Shown here: positions 1-9,040 of the stretch, piece after piece
Layout: each line of letters opens with the position of its first letter
Position numbering within the stretch: position 1 is the first letter of the stretch
Source: an uncultured Tenacibaculum sp.
Lineage (GTDB): Bacteria > Bacteroidota > Bacteroidia > Flavobacteriales > Flavobacteriaceae
Reading direction: 5' to 3'
Assembly (NCBI RefSeq): GCF_947495995.1
Contig: NZ_CANMAX010000012.1
Location: 1 to 64,000 of the forward strand
DNA length: 64,000 nucleotides
Made by a program: the position numbers and the translations under genes
The notes under the pieces: generated by a model
Told to the model about the DNA's origin: nothing
Seen by the model: only the letters and a program-made list of their open reading frames with translations
Databases searched by the model: none

Positions 1-339
1 TTAACTGCAACTCCTAACGCTGGTTATCAATTTGATGGTTGGTCAGGTGACGCTTCAGGAACTACAAATCCATTAACTATTACAATGGATGCCGATAAAA
101 CTGTAACTGCAGTATTTAGTAAAATTCAGCATACCTTAACTACTAATGCTACTAACGGAACTATTTCTAGAAATCCGAATACTCCAACTGCTGGAACTTA
201 TGATTTCGGAACTGATGTGGTTTTAACTGCAACTCCTAACGCTGGTTATCAATTTGATGGTTGGTCAGGTGATGCTTCGGGAACCACAAATCCATTAACC
301 ATTACAATGGATGCGGATAAAACCGTAACAGCAATATTT
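1..339 (+). repeat. Tandem 222-bp B-repeat units
   Basis: Bases 1-117 and 223-339 are near-identical, differing mainly at synonymous third positions, with a period of 222 bp (74 codons). The array continues upstream of the window, so copy number is unknown. High DNA identity implies recent duplication or gene conversion. Confidence 0.85.
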
Positions 340-1344
340 ATTAAAAGTAAGGAAATTTCCGTTTTTGCAAACGGATTCACTTCTCTTGAAGGAATAGCGG
401 TAACAACAAACAATGAAGTATATGTTTCTGAACATGATTCAGGTAAAATTTATAAAATAGATCCTAGTGGTACTAGCACTGAATTTGCTGCTTCTGGTTT
501 CAGACTGAATGATATTGCTTTCAACGGAAGTAATACTTTATTTGCAGCGCAAGGTTTTGTTGATGACATTATGATTTCTGATGCTACTGGAAATCTTACT
601 GAATATGTAGATGCATTTAATAAAGGTCCATACGGAATAACATTTTATAATAACGAATTATATTATACTTCAGACAATGGTGTAGTTTACAAAATTGATA
701 TTAATAAAAATGAGACAATATTTGCAGATGGATTCTTCTCTGTTGCTGGTATAGATTTTGACTCTAAAGGGAATGCATATGTTGCTGATAGAAGTGATAG
801 AAAACTTTTTAAAATTGCTACCGATGGTACTAAAACTACTATTGCTAGCGGATCTGCTAGAATAATCGGTGTAGAAGTTGTTAACGATATTGTTTACTAT
901 ACTTCAAGTTCTTTTAGTTCAGATAAGATTGTAAAATATAATCCTGAAACAAATACTACTGAAGATTATGTTACTGAAAATTTAGATGACCCTAGAAATT
1001 TAGAGGCTGATTATTTAGGTAACATGTACATCACTAATGGTGGTAACGGAACTATAGTTAAAGTTTTTGATGAAAACTTAAAGAGAGCTACAAATAGTAT
1101 TAATGACGAAGTATTCAACAGTAAGCTTAAATTATATCCTAATCCTGCTAATGATGTAATTAATATTATAAATTCGGATTCTTCTATAATTAAAGAGGTT
1201 ACTTTAGTAGATGTTTTAGGTAAAGAAGTTTTAAAGACTAAATCCACTAGAATTGATATCTCAGATTTACCAAATGCTGTTTATCTTGTAAAGATTAAAG
1301 GTGATAATAATAAGATTGCCATCAAAAAAATAATAAAGAACTAA
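1..1344 (+). CDS. T9SS-secreted protein with InlB-type B-repeats and a beta-propeller (5' partial)
   Basis: The frame is open from base 1, so the N-terminus lies outside the window. Visible order: at least two copies of a divergent InlB B-repeat-like unit (motif AGYQFDGWSGDA, period 74 residues), then about 250 residues of NHL/SMP-30-like propeller blades (repeats such as VYVSEHDSGKIYKID and AYVADRSDRKLFKIA), then a C-terminal type A T9SS sorting domain of about 75 residues starting near LKLYPNPANDVINI and ending in a basic KKIIKN tail. Family knowledge: this tail directs export across the outer membrane by the type IX system, with cleavage and often surface attachment. The B-repeats are probably a stalk or adhesion module and the propeller a binding module; the ligand is unknown. 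A terminator follows the stop. Confidence 0.85.
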   Translation, partial: LTATPNAGYQFDGWSGDASGTTNPLTITMDADKTVTAVFSKIQHTLTTNATNGTISRNPNTPTAGTYDFGTDVVLTATPNAGYQFDGWSGDASGTTNPLTITMDADKTVTAIFIKSKEISVFANGFTSLEGIAVTTNNEVYVSEHDSGKIYKIDPSGTSTEFAASGFRLNDIAFNGSNTLFAAQGFVDDIMISDATGNLTEYVDAFNKGPYGITFYNNELYYTSDNGVVYKIDINKNETIFADGFFSVAGIDFDSKGNAYVADRSDRKLFKIATDGTKTTIASGSARIIGVEVVNDIVYYTSSSFSSDKIVKYNPETNTTEDYVTENLDDPRNLEADYLGNMYITNGGNGTIVKVFDENLKRATNSINDEVFNSKLKLYPNPANDVINIINSDSSIIKEVTLVDVLGKEVLKTKSTRIDISDLPNAVYLVKIKGDNNKIAIKKIIKN

Positions 1345-1364
1345 ACAGTCTAAAATATATTTTC

Positions 1365-1398
1365 AAACCTCTTTGTAAACATGCAAAGAGGTTTTTTT
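1365..1398 (+). terminator. Rho-independent terminator
   Basis: An 11-bp perfect stem (arms 1365-1375 and 1384-1394, AAACCTCTTTG / CAAAGAGGTTT) with an 8-base loop runs into a T tract at 1392-1398. It sits just after the T9SS protein gene. Confidence 0.85.
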
Positions 1399-1440
1399 GT
1401 AACATTGTGTTATCAACCTATACTAATTATATAAAAAACT

Positions 1441-2766
1441 ATGAAGAGTAACTATACCAGTATCAAGTTTAAACAATGGTTAGATAAATTACAACAAGAA
1501 AGTTGGCAATTAGAATTGCTTATTTCTGGTTTTGCTATAGTTGCTTTAGGTTCAGCTATCGAGTTTTTAAGGGATAAAACTAGTGCTGCTCAAGCTATCG
1601 AAAGTCCTGCTGAATTCTTTTATATGATGCTTTCTTCATTTAGTATGATTTTAATCTTTAACCTAATCATACATATTGTATTTAGAGGTTTATGGATTGG
1701 TTCTGTAGGTTTACGATATGTCTCTGGAGATATTGATTATGAAGTTTTAAACTACAGCAAAAAATTTACTTCATATTTAGAAAAAAAAGTAGGTTCATTC
1801 GATAAATATATTTCTAATTTAGAAAACATTTGTAGTACATTATTTGCACTTACATTTATTGTACTTTTTTATTTTCTGTCTTTTTTCTTTTCATTTTTAA
1901 TACCATTTGGACTAATCACTATTTTAGATAAAATAATTGCAATTCCTGATTTTATTATAAAAATTATACAAGGACTTCTTTCTATTTTTATATTTTTTGG
2001 TTTAATCCTAACCTTTATTGATTTTATTACACAAGGGTATTTAAAGAAGAAAAAATGGACATCAATAATTTACTTTCCTGTATATAGAATCTTCAGTATT
2101 TTAACTTTATCATTCTTATACAGACATTTAGTTTATAACTTTTTAGACAACAAGTTCGGTAAAAGACTTTTATTCTTTCTAGTTCCTTTCTACATACTGG
2201 TTATGGTTATTTCTTCTATTGAAAATGTGCAGTCAAATTATATTATAAATAATTCATATTCATCAGCAAATTTTGCTAAAAACAGACATTACTTAAACAC
2301 GTATGAGAAGAATGATTATGTTCGAGACATAGCCATAGAATCGAAAGTAATCGATAAATCTTATTTAAAAATCTTTATCGTTTTTAAAAGTAAGATTGAA
2401 GACATTATAATTGAAAAAAACAAAGATTTACAGCCTCAAAAAGATGTTAGAGGAATCAACAGTAGAATGTTTCGATCTAATTATAGATCAAGAAGAAAAC
2501 TTAAACTTTTAGATAGTCTACATACTCCTTACTTAAAAACATTCAATGAAATCTATAAAGTGAAAGTTGATACAACATCTTTTAAATCTGATTTTATTAT
2601 TTCTAAAGTAAATAACCAATTAGGATTTGAAACTATTATTCCGTTAAAAGACTTTTCAGAAGGAAAACACACACTCAAAGTCGGTAGACTTGAATGGTCT
2701 AAAAAAGATAAGAAGGAAGTTCTAATGAAATTAATCGAAATCCCTTTTTGGTATTATAAAGATTAA
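1441..2766 (+). CDS. Hypothetical polytopic membrane protein
   Basis: No family recognised with confidence. The 441-residue protein has hydrophobic segments near residues 26-46, 63-85, 133-160, 170-195 and 245-262, then about 170 soluble residues rich in Lys, Asn and Ser with no recognisable motif. There is no cleavable signal peptide; the first 25 residues are polar. It lies alone between a terminator upstream and a promoter-like element downstream. Function is unknown; an inner-membrane protein with a large C-terminal domain is the safest description. Confidence 0.7.
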   Translation: MKSNYTSIKFKQWLDKLQQESWQLELLISGFAIVALGSAIEFLRDKTSAAQAIESPAEFFYMMLSSFSMILIFNLIIHIVFRGLWIGSVGLRYVSGDIDYEVLNYSKKFTSYLEKKVGSFDKYISNLENICSTLFALTFIVLFYFLSFFFSFLIPFGLITILDKIIAIPDFIIKIIQGLLSIFIFFGLILTFIDFITQGYLKKKKWTSIIYFPVYRIFSILTLSFLYRHLVYNFLDNKFGKRLLFFLVPFYILVMVISSIENVQSNYIINNSYSSANFAKNRHYLNTYEKNDYVRDIAIESKVIDKSYLKIFIVFKSKIEDIIIEKNKDLQPQKDVRGINSRMFRSNYRSRRKLKLLDSLHTPYLKTFNEIYKVKVDTTSFKSDFIISKVNNQLGFETIIPLKDFSEGKHTLKVGRLEWSKKDKKEVLMKLIEIPFWYYKD

Positions 2767-2833
2767 ATCTAACTATCAGCTAACTTTAAATACAAAGATT
2801 ATCAATTATTAAAGCTCAATATTCAAATTGTAT

Positions 2834-2841
2834 TATATTTG
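2834..2841 (+). promoter_or_regulatory. Bacteroidota -7 promoter element (TATATTTG)
   Basis: Exact match to the TAnnTTTG consensus of the Bacteroidota primary sigma factor, about 20 bp before the ATG at 2863. I see no clear -33 TTG at the usual distance. Its position argues against initiation at the TTG at 2839, which lies inside the element. Confidence 0.55.
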
Positions 2842-2862
2842 CGCGCTTTAAAAATTGATGTT

Positions 2863-4779
2863 ATGAAACTTTACAACCAAAGTAAGCTTGTAATCACATG
2901 CTTGTTATCTTTTTTATTTTTTAGTTGTTCATATAATTTTTCTGATGATTTTGAACCAAATATTATTATCCCGTCTGCAGACGCTAGTAATTTATTTATT
3001 ATCGATTTCAATGAAAACGACATTATAAATGAACAAAAAAGACTTGAATATAAGTTCGAAGGAACAACTAATCAAATCACTTTAGAATCTCAGGTTTTCT
3101 TAGATAATGATCAAATAGGTTCTGGATGGAATGATGGGATCGGTAACTTCACATTATTTCCTGACAGGTATACAGATGGCGAACATACGATTAAAATTGT
3201 TCACAAACATACATCAGGATCTCGAAGTATAGCTGATCAAATTCAAGAAGAAACTATAGAAACAACTAGAGTATTTAAGTTTATTGTAAAACGTAATCCT
3301 GCTACTCCTCCAGCAATAACTGAGGTAAGAGTAGAAAATGGTAGTATCAGCATAGAATGGGGAGAAATTACAAGTACAGATTTTGAAAATGCTTTCCTGA
3401 ATATTGAGCAAAAACATGGTGAAAAGAAAATCCCTTTAACAAGTGAAATGTTGAATTCGAAAAAATATATTGATGAAAATACAATCATTTTTGAAGGTAA
3501 CTCAAATTCAAGAGGGTATGATTCTCATTCTTATGCTACTTATTCAATTGTATATACAAGTGAATACAACGAATTAAAAGGGCAACAAAGAACATTAAGA
3601 TATGGACCTGAATGGTTAAATATTAAAATTTCTTATGAATCTAATTCTACTATGAAATTAGTTTGGGAACAGTATCCTTTATACAACAATTTTGAAAACA
3701 TTAGATTTTTCGCGTTCGGACAAAGTTTTTTAGGTTCTAGTAATGGTGGTGAAAAAGCTTTTAACGAAACGTATATATTTGGCAAAAAATATTCTTGCAC
3801 TCTAAGACCTATTAAAGATCAAGAATACCCTCCTACTTTAAGTATTTACGATATTACTTTAGATGGAAATACTTTTGGAACATTTGAACATAATGATTTC
3901 TATTCTTTAGATTTTGTTTATAATCCTATCACAGAAAAATATTACGCCTTAATAGGTGAAGATAGAACTGGTAGTGAGATTAGTTATGGTATATATGAAT
4001 ACTCTAGTTCAATGGAATTAATTCGTAAAAAGAGTATTCCACAAATTACAAGTTTAAGTTCTATATTTTCACGTAAATCACTTCATCTAAATCCTGAAAA
4101 CTATAATTTTCATATAGATACTAGAAATGGTTCTTATGAGATTGATAAAAATACACTTAATGTTATTGATAGCCATACCAACGATAGAGGAATTAATTGG
4201 TGGCAGATAAAAAGAGGTGATATCTTATTCTCTTGGAATAATCGTGAAAGAAAAATAGATATTAAAAATTTGGCAAGTAATAATGAAATTTACTCAGGAC
4301 CGATAAATTTTAGACCATTCCTATTTTCTTCTTATGGTGGTAATTTATCTAATGATGGTAAATACGTTCATATCCCAGATTATAATACTTCTATAGGTAC
4401 TATATATAAAATTGAAAATGATGCGCTTGTTAAAATAACAGAAATCAGTAATTCAAAAGTAATATTTTACGGTGATACAGTTTTATATTCTAAAGGCGAT
4501 GAAGTTTTCATTCACAATTTGAATACCAATATTTCTACTTCTTTCAACTTCGGAATAGAACCAAAATTTGATCTCGATGTTCAATCTCAAAAAGTATTAG
4601 CACAACAAAATGGACATAATGCCATTTATGATTTGTCTACAGGTACACTTAAAACGTTCTTTTCTGAAACAAACAAAAATAGCGAACCTCCTTTCGTTAA
4701 TGAAGATCGAGATTATAGATTACACCTTTTAAACAACAGAGTAATACATACTAAAGGAATTTACATAGAGAACTATTAA
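2863..4779 (+). CDS. Outer-envelope lipoprotein with Fn3-like and propeller-like regions
   Basis: I place the start at ATG 2863 rather than an in-frame TTG at 2839, because the protein then opens with a clean lipoprotein signal (MKLYNQSK, hydrophobic run, lipobox LFFSC) and the TTG overlaps a -7 promoter element. About 638 residues. A region after residue 150 (PPAITEVRVENGSISIEW) resembles a fibronectin type III strand pattern; the second half has repeated short blades suggestive of a beta-propeller. Function unknown. The next gene begins 11 bp downstream and encodes an outer-membrane barrel, so the two probably form an envelope pair. Confidence 0.72.
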   Translation: MKLYNQSKLVITCLLSFLFFSCSYNFSDDFEPNIIIPSADASNLFIIDFNENDIINEQKRLEYKFEGTTNQITLESQVFLDNDQIGSGWNDGIGNFTLFPDRYTDGEHTIKIVHKHTSGSRSIADQIQEETIETTRVFKFIVKRNPATPPAITEVRVENGSISIEWGEITSTDFENAFLNIEQKHGEKKIPLTSEMLNSKKYIDENTIIFEGNSNSRGYDSHSYATYSIVYTSEYNELKGQQRTLRYGPEWLNIKISYESNSTMKLVWEQYPLYNNFENIRFFAFGQSFLGSSNGGEKAFNETYIFGKKYSCTLRPIKDQEYPPTLSIYDITLDGNTFGTFEHNDFYSLDFVYNPITEKYYALIGEDRTGSEISYGIYEYSSSMELIRKKSIPQITSLSSIFSRKSLHLNPENYNFHIDTRNGSYEIDKNTLNVIDSHTNDRGINWWQIKRGDILFSWNNRERKIDIKNLASNNEIYSGPINFRPFLFSSYGGNLSNDGKYVHIPDYNTSIGTIYKIENDALVKITEISNSKVIFYGDTVLYSKGDEVFIHNLNTNISTSFNFGIEPKFDLDVQSQKVLAQQNGHNAIYDLSTGTLKTFFSETNKNSEPPFVNEDRDYRLHLLNNRVIHTKGIYIENY

Positions 4780-4790
4780 ATAAATTGCAC

Positions 4791-5483
4791 ATGAAAAAAT
4801 TAACTATACTGCTTATCTTGATAAGCACTGTAAGCTTATTCGGACAAAAATTAGAACTCACTTCTGATTTTAACTACGGATTCTTAACTAATCAATCTTT
4901 AAAAGATTTTCATCAAGAATTAACTGATGATATTCCTTTAAATGGAGTCCAAATCACAGATCACTTCAATTCTAATTATGGTTTTAGTTTTGGTGTTAAA
5001 GTAAATAGTATAAACACTACTTTCTTTTACAGTCATAAAGTATCTGGAGCAAAATCATCATATTCAGATTTTTCAGGTTTTATTCGCCTAACCAATGAGG
5101 TAAAAGGATCTACTATTGGAGGAATGTATGAAAAAAGTATATCAGAAATAGGTAAAGGAGATCTTTTACTTGGCGCTAAAGGTTTAATTACATTTTCAAA
5201 TTTAGAATTAATTAATGAAAGTCGCATTAGTAATATGGTTATTAATGAAAAATTTAACTTTAACTCTGTAGATTTTGGAGCTGGCATTCTTTTGACTTAT
5301 AAAGTACCCATTTCATTTTTCTATTTAAGAGCTTTTGTTGGTTTTGATGCATACTTTAGTGGAAAACTAAAATTTGAAGATATTCCAGAAGCTCATTTAC
5401 TTGATAGTAATGGCAATGAAGTTACTTCAGATTGGACAGGTATAACTACTGGTATTGGTTTTTCTATTCCAATCATGAAATAA
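4791..5483 (+). CDS. Outer-membrane beta-barrel protein, hypothetical
   Basis: About 230 residues from ATG 4791; an upstream in-frame TTG at 4785 is disfavoured because the signal peptide starts cleanly at MKKLTILLIL and ends near VSLFGQ. The rest shows alternating polar/hydrophobic strands, Gly-rich turns and an amphipathic last strand (TTGIGFSIPIMK), typical of small PorT/OmpW-like barrels of Bacteroidota. It follows the lipoprotein gene by 11 bp, so co-transcription is likely, and a terminator follows. The substrate or partner cannot be read from the sequence. Confidence 0.7.
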   Translation: MKKLTILLILISTVSLFGQKLELTSDFNYGFLTNQSLKDFHQELTDDIPLNGVQITDHFNSNYGFSFGVKVNSINTTFFYSHKVSGAKSSYSDFSGFIRLTNEVKGSTIGGMYEKSISEIGKGDLLLGAKGLITFSNLELINESRISNMVINEKFNFNSVDFGAGILLTYKVPISFFYLRAFVGFDAYFSGKLKFEDIPEAHLLDSNGNEVTSDWTGITTGIGFSIPIMK

Positions 5484-5879
5484 TAAATTCATAATATTTT
5501 TTTTAGAGAAGGATACTCAAAAGTATCCTTTTTCTTTTGTTCCAAATTCAGTAATGGTTCGTTTACTCATTGAAAAGGTACTTTCACTCATCTTAACACT
5601 AATAAAAAAGGGGATTTAGTATCTTCGATATGTTATCATTTGGCTATCCCTAAAAGCAAAAGTGAACATAAAAAGTCAAATGAAATGTGTAAAAATTATA
5701 TTGTAAAATTATCAATTGTAAATCAACTATTTAATAACTAAAAGAAGAAGTATCTGAGGAAAATTACTAAAAATTGCAATCCTTAATACAAATGAAAACT
5801 ATTAAAAGTGCTATTGCTAAGCACATATTTATTCCGTAATTATCAATCTAGATGTTCTTCTCTTTAATGTAAAATTTCT
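5484..5879. other. 396-bp intergenic region
   Basis: Holds the terminator at 5509-5533 and the long upstream region of the LytTR regulator. A -7-like TATCTTCG (one mismatch to TAnnTTTG) occurs near 5621. A 15-codon ORF from 5791 (opening MKTIKSAIAK) is visible but has no supporting feature. No RNA gene recognised. Confidence 0.5.
5509..5533 (+). terminator. Rho-independent terminator
   Basis: Stem AAGGATACT (5509-5517) / AGTATCCTT (5522-5530), followed by a T-rich tail. It closes the lipoprotein/barrel operon. Confidence 0.75.
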
Positions 5880-6641
5880 ATGGATATTTCAGCTATTATT
5901 ATTGATGAGAAAAACTCAGCAAGAACAAGAATTGAGAACCTACTCAAAACATATGATTCAGTAGATGTTGTTGGAAGTTTTGTTAACGGAACAGAAGCTT
6001 TAAAACAAATGAACTATTTAAAACCTGATGTTGTTTTTTTAGAAACTAAGATGCAAGATATTTCTGGTTTTGATGTAATCGATCAAACATTATTAACGAA
6101 CAAACCTTTATTTATTTTTGTTACCGAACATGATGAGTTTGCTTATAAAGCTTTCGATTATTTAGCCTTTGATTACTTATTAAAACCTTACGATGACAAT
6201 CGTTTATTAAAATCTCTAACCAAAGTTTTAGATCATAAAAGAAGAGAAAAACTTTTAAGTGTAAACTTGCAAAATATCATGTCTGCAATTGATAGTAATA
6301 AAAATGCAGTCGATAAAAAACTAACCGTAAAATCTGGAAATAAGATTTTTCTGATCGATATTCATTCTATCAAATACATTATTGCTTCTGGTTATTACAT
6401 AGAAATGTATACCGAAAAAAAGAAATACTTACTTCGAGAATCTTTATCAAGTATCATTAGAAGATTAAACTCTAAAATGTTTATACGAATTCACAGATCT
6501 ACTATAATCAATTCCAACTTTATAGAAGAAATAATTTCTTCAAATTATGGAGAAATGGATGTAAAGATTACAGGTAGTAACACTAATTTTAGAGTAAGTA
6601 AAAGCTATAAAAAAATGTTTCAAGGTTCTATAGAAATGTAG
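5880..6641 (+). CDS. LytTR-family response regulator with Glu at the phospho-acceptor site
   Basis: 253 residues: a receiver domain (about 3-120) and a LytTR DNA-binding domain (about 145-247, with RIHRSTIINSNFI). Receiver landmarks present: acidic pair D9/E10, a Thr at the end of strand 4 (FVTEH) and K102 in LLKPYD. The expected phospho-acceptor at residue 55 is Glu (FLETKM, codon GAA) instead of Asp. In family terms a Glu here can mimic phosphorylation or mark a phosphorylation-independent regulator. No histidine kinase is adjacent, so it is an orphan. It lies downstream of a 396-bp non-coding region and probably has its own promoter. Confidence 0.88.
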   Translation: MDISAIIIDEKNSARTRIENLLKTYDSVDVVGSFVNGTEALKQMNYLKPDVVFLETKMQDISGFDVIDQTLLTNKPLFIFVTEHDEFAYKAFDYLAFDYLLKPYDDNRLLKSLTKVLDHKRREKLLSVNLQNIMSAIDSNKNAVDKKLTVKSGNKIFLIDIHSIKYIIASGYYIEMYTEKKKYLLRESLSSIIRRLNSKMFIRIHRSTIINSNFIEEIISSNYGEMDVKITGSNTNFRVSKSYKKMFQGSIEM

Positions 6642-6695
6642 CTTGAAATTGATATTTAACAACTAAAATATAAGTAACTCAAAAATTACTTTCAA

Positions 6696-6703
6696 TATAT
6701 TTG
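6696..6703 (+). promoter_or_regulatory. -7 promoter element (TATATTTG)
   Basis: Exact TAnnTTTG match 23 bp before the ATG at 6727. No clear -33 TTG seen. Confidence 0.5.
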
Positions 6704-6726
6704 TGTTATACCACAAATAATTAACG

Positions 6727-8517
6727 ATGAAAAAATTATTCTTATCTGTAAGCGCTTGCTTTTTAATATTAGTTTCTTGTAAAACAGAATCTAAAAAAGA
6801 AGCCGTTACTAAAACAACTCCCAACCAAGAATTTAATCAGTTACTAAAAGAATATAACGAAGGAAAGTTAGAATTAAATCCTATTAATGCTACATATGCA
6901 GGAGATAATCGTTTTAACGATCAATTTCCTAATTTTTTATCTGATGAATATGCTTTAAAAGCAAAAGATTTTTTTACTGGAATAAAAGTAAAACTTGAAG
7001 ATTATTCTGATGATAAACTAACCGAAAGTCAGCAAATGAGTAAAGCTGTTTTAGCTTGGGATTGTGACATGATGTTAAAACAAATGAGTTTTAAAAACGA
7101 ACAATTACTTCCAATCAATCAAATGTGGACAATCAATTTAACTGTCGGACAGTTAGCTAGTGGAAGTGGCGCACAACCTTTTAAAACTGCAGATGATTAT
7201 AACAATTGGTTAAAACGATTAGATGGTTTCAACACTTGGTTACAAACTGCTAAACAAAGAATGCAACAAGGAATTAAAGAAGGTTATGTGTTACCAAAAT
7301 CATTAATCAAAAAGGTTATTCCTCAATTCAAAGTATTAGCTGAAACAAAAATTGAAGATCATTTATTTAATACTCCTTTTAAAAATATTCCTAAGGATTT
7401 AGATGCAGCTGACATCACAAAAATTGAAACTGAAAGTTACAATGTACTTAGTTCTAAATTAATTCCTTCTTTTAAAAGTTTATATAATTTCTTAAATAAC
7501 GAATATTTAAATGCTGGTTTAGATGCAAGTGGTATTAACGCTATTCCTGATGGTAAAGAATATTATGATCACGCGATAAAAAACTATACTACTACGACTA
7601 TGACTGCTGATGAAATTCATGAACTTGGATTAAAAGAAGTTGCTAGAATTTTATCTGAAATGGAAAAAGTAAAAGAACAAGTTGGCTTTAAAGGTGATTT
7701 AAAAGCTTTTTTCGATTACGTAAGAAATAACAAAGAGTTAATGCCTTATACCGAACCTCAACAAATCATAGATAACTTTAATGCTATCCATGAGAGAATG
7801 AAGCCTCAGTTAGAAAAATTATTCGACAACAAGCCTAAAACTCCATTTATAGTTAAGCAAACAGAAAAATTTAGAGAAGCTTCTGCAAGTGCAGAATACA
7901 ATCCTGGTTCTTTAGACGGAACTCGTCCTGGTGTTTTTTACACACCAATTCCAGACGCTTCTAAATACAATGTATTCTCTGATGAAGCTTTATTTTTACA
8001 TGAAGCTATTCCTGGACACCATTATCAAATTTCATTAACTCAAGAAAATGAAGACTTACCAGACTTTAGAAAAACACTTTGGTATAGTGCTTATGGTGAA
8101 GGTTGGGCTTTATACACTGAAAACTTGGGTAAAGAATTAGGTTTATATACCGATCCTTATCAATATTTCGGAATGTTAGGTATGGAAATGCACAGAGCAA
8201 TTCGTTTAGTAGTTGATACTGGATTACATGCAAAAGGTTGGAGTCGTGAAAAAGCTATTCAATATTCTTTAGAAAATGAAGCAGAAAGTGAAGCTAGTAT
8301 TATTTCTGAAATTGAACGTTACATGGCTAATCCTGGACAGGCTCTGTCTTATAAAATCGGACAGCTAAAAATAAGAGAATTGAGAGCTAAAGCTAAAAAA
8401 GAGCTTGGTAATAAATTTGATATTCGCCAGTTTCATAATAAAGTTTTAGAAACTGGTTGTATTCCATTAGCTTTACTGGAAGATAAAATCGATAAATGGA
8501 TTTCATCATTAAAATAA
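6727..8517 (+). CDS. DUF885-family lipoprotein, putative zinc peptidase
   Basis: 596 residues with a lipoprotein signal (lipobox LVSC, Cys18) followed by a typical DUF885 protein. The HEAIPGHH motif near residue 425 matches the HExxxGHH zinc-site pattern of this family, and the downstream YGEGWALYTE segment supplies the probable third ligand region. Family knowledge: secreted or periplasmic metallopeptidases of uncertain substrate. Length is normal for the family. It is preceded by a -7 promoter element and followed by a strong bidirectional terminator, so it is probably monocistronic. Confidence 0.87.
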   Translation: MKKLFLSVSACFLILVSCKTESKKEAVTKTTPNQEFNQLLKEYNEGKLELNPINATYAGDNRFNDQFPNFLSDEYALKAKDFFTGIKVKLEDYSDDKLTESQQMSKAVLAWDCDMMLKQMSFKNEQLLPINQMWTINLTVGQLASGSGAQPFKTADDYNNWLKRLDGFNTWLQTAKQRMQQGIKEGYVLPKSLIKKVIPQFKVLAETKIEDHLFNTPFKNIPKDLDAADITKIETESYNVLSSKLIPSFKSLYNFLNNEYLNAGLDASGINAIPDGKEYYDHAIKNYTTTTMTADEIHELGLKEVARILSEMEKVKEQVGFKGDLKAFFDYVRNNKELMPYTEPQQIIDNFNAIHERMKPQLEKLFDNKPKTPFIVKQTEKFREASASAEYNPGSLDGTRPGVFYTPIPDASKYNVFSDEALFLHEAIPGHHYQISLTQENEDLPDFRKTLWYSAYGEGWALYTENLGKELGLYTDPYQYFGMLGMEMHRAIRLVVDTGLHAKGWSREKAIQYSLENEAESEASIISEIERYMANPGQALSYKIGQLKIRELRAKAKKELGNKFDIRQFHNKVLETGCIPLALLEDKIDKWISSLK

Positions 8518-8536
8518 TGTAATTAAAAAATAAGAA

Positions 8537-8570
8537 AAAGAGAAGTTTTAAAACTTCTCTTTCTTTTTTT
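8537..8570. terminator. Bidirectional terminator
   Basis: Perfect 26-bp palindrome (arms AAAGAGAAGTTTT / AAAACTTCTCTTT, 8537-8562), with a T run on the plus side and an A run on the minus side. It serves both the DUF885 gene and the converging GG-peptide operon. Confidence 0.85.
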
Positions 8571-8778
8571 AGTGTAAACAAGTTAAACCCTGAAGATGTG
8601 CTTGTGAAATTCCATGTACACAAACACCAGAACAACAGGCAGAGAAATCATGATCTGGATTGGTACAATCGCCATGTTGTTTACATTCATGTCCGAAGAA
8701 GTGACGTAACCCTCCTTTTATTTCCTTTTGAGATTCTTTACTAATTATTTTACCTAAGTTTATTATTGAATTTTTCAT
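8569..8778 (-). CDS. Double-glycine leader peptide with a cystine-knot-like core
   Basis: 69 residues from the ATG at 8778. A longer in-frame start is rejected because the conserved leader begins MKNSIINLGK and ends in KGG at residues 21-23, exactly as in four other peptides of this window. The 46-residue core has six cysteines in the order C-x5-C-x9-CC-x3-C-x13-C, the C-C-CC-C-C framework of inhibitor cystine knots, with the segment SACCSGVC. Family knowledge: GG leaders are cut by C39 peptidase domains of ABC exporters. Inference: the core is exported and disulfide-bonded, perhaps an antimicrobial or signalling peptide. It is second in a two-gene operon, 10 bp after the upstream peptide gene. 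No immunity or transporter gene is adjacent. Confidence 0.82.
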   Translation of the reverse strand: MKNSIINLGKIISKESQKEIKGGLRHFFGHECKQHGDCTNPDHDFSACCSGVCVHGISQAHLQGLTCLH

Positions 8779-8788
8779 TTCTATTTTT

Positions 8789-8998
8789 TTAATTGTTATT
8801 TGTATTATATCCCCATTCATTTGCATACCATTCATCAAAAGAACACATTGCGCATCTTCCAAATTTATTCATGCAAGTCATAAAACCACATGGATTACCT
8901 CCTGGACTTTCATCTGGATCTCTAAATCTTCCTCCTTGTATTTGCTTCTGATCTTTTTTTGTTAATGGTTTTCCTAAGTTCAATATCGATTTTTTCAT
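8789..8998 (-). CDS. Double-glycine leader peptide with a four-cysteine core
   Basis: 69 residues. The leader starts MKKSILNLGK and has GG at residues 22-23. The core (about 46 residues) contains C-x4-C-x6-C-x2-C followed by an aromatic, acidic tail. It is the first gene of the operon; the next GG peptide begins 10 bp downstream. Upstream lies the conserved palindrome/hairpin element (9041-9074) shared with other GG-peptide units. The paired CxxC-like spacing could bind metal or form disulfides; either is inference. No close named family recognised beyond the bacteriocin-type GG leader. Confidence 0.8.
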   Translation of the reverse strand: MKKSILNLGKPLTKKDQKQIQGGRFRDPDESPGGNPCGFMTCMNKFGRCAMCSFDEWYANEWGYNTNNN

Positions 8999-9040
8999 AT
9001 TTCGAATTATTTAAGTAAAAGTTATAGCCTTATTATTTTG

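Noticed and set aside
2839-2862. TTG start for the lipoprotein at 2863
   Set aside because: The TTG overlaps the TATATTTG -7 element; the ATG at 2863 begins a clean lipoprotein signal.
5791-5838. 15-codon ORF before the LytTR regulator
   Set aside because: No leader, family or terminator supports it; short ORFs are expected by chance at this composition.
8779-8862. 28-residue N-terminal extension of the knottin-like peptide
   Set aside because: It overlaps the end of the upstream peptide gene and the conserved leader starts at the ATG at 8778.
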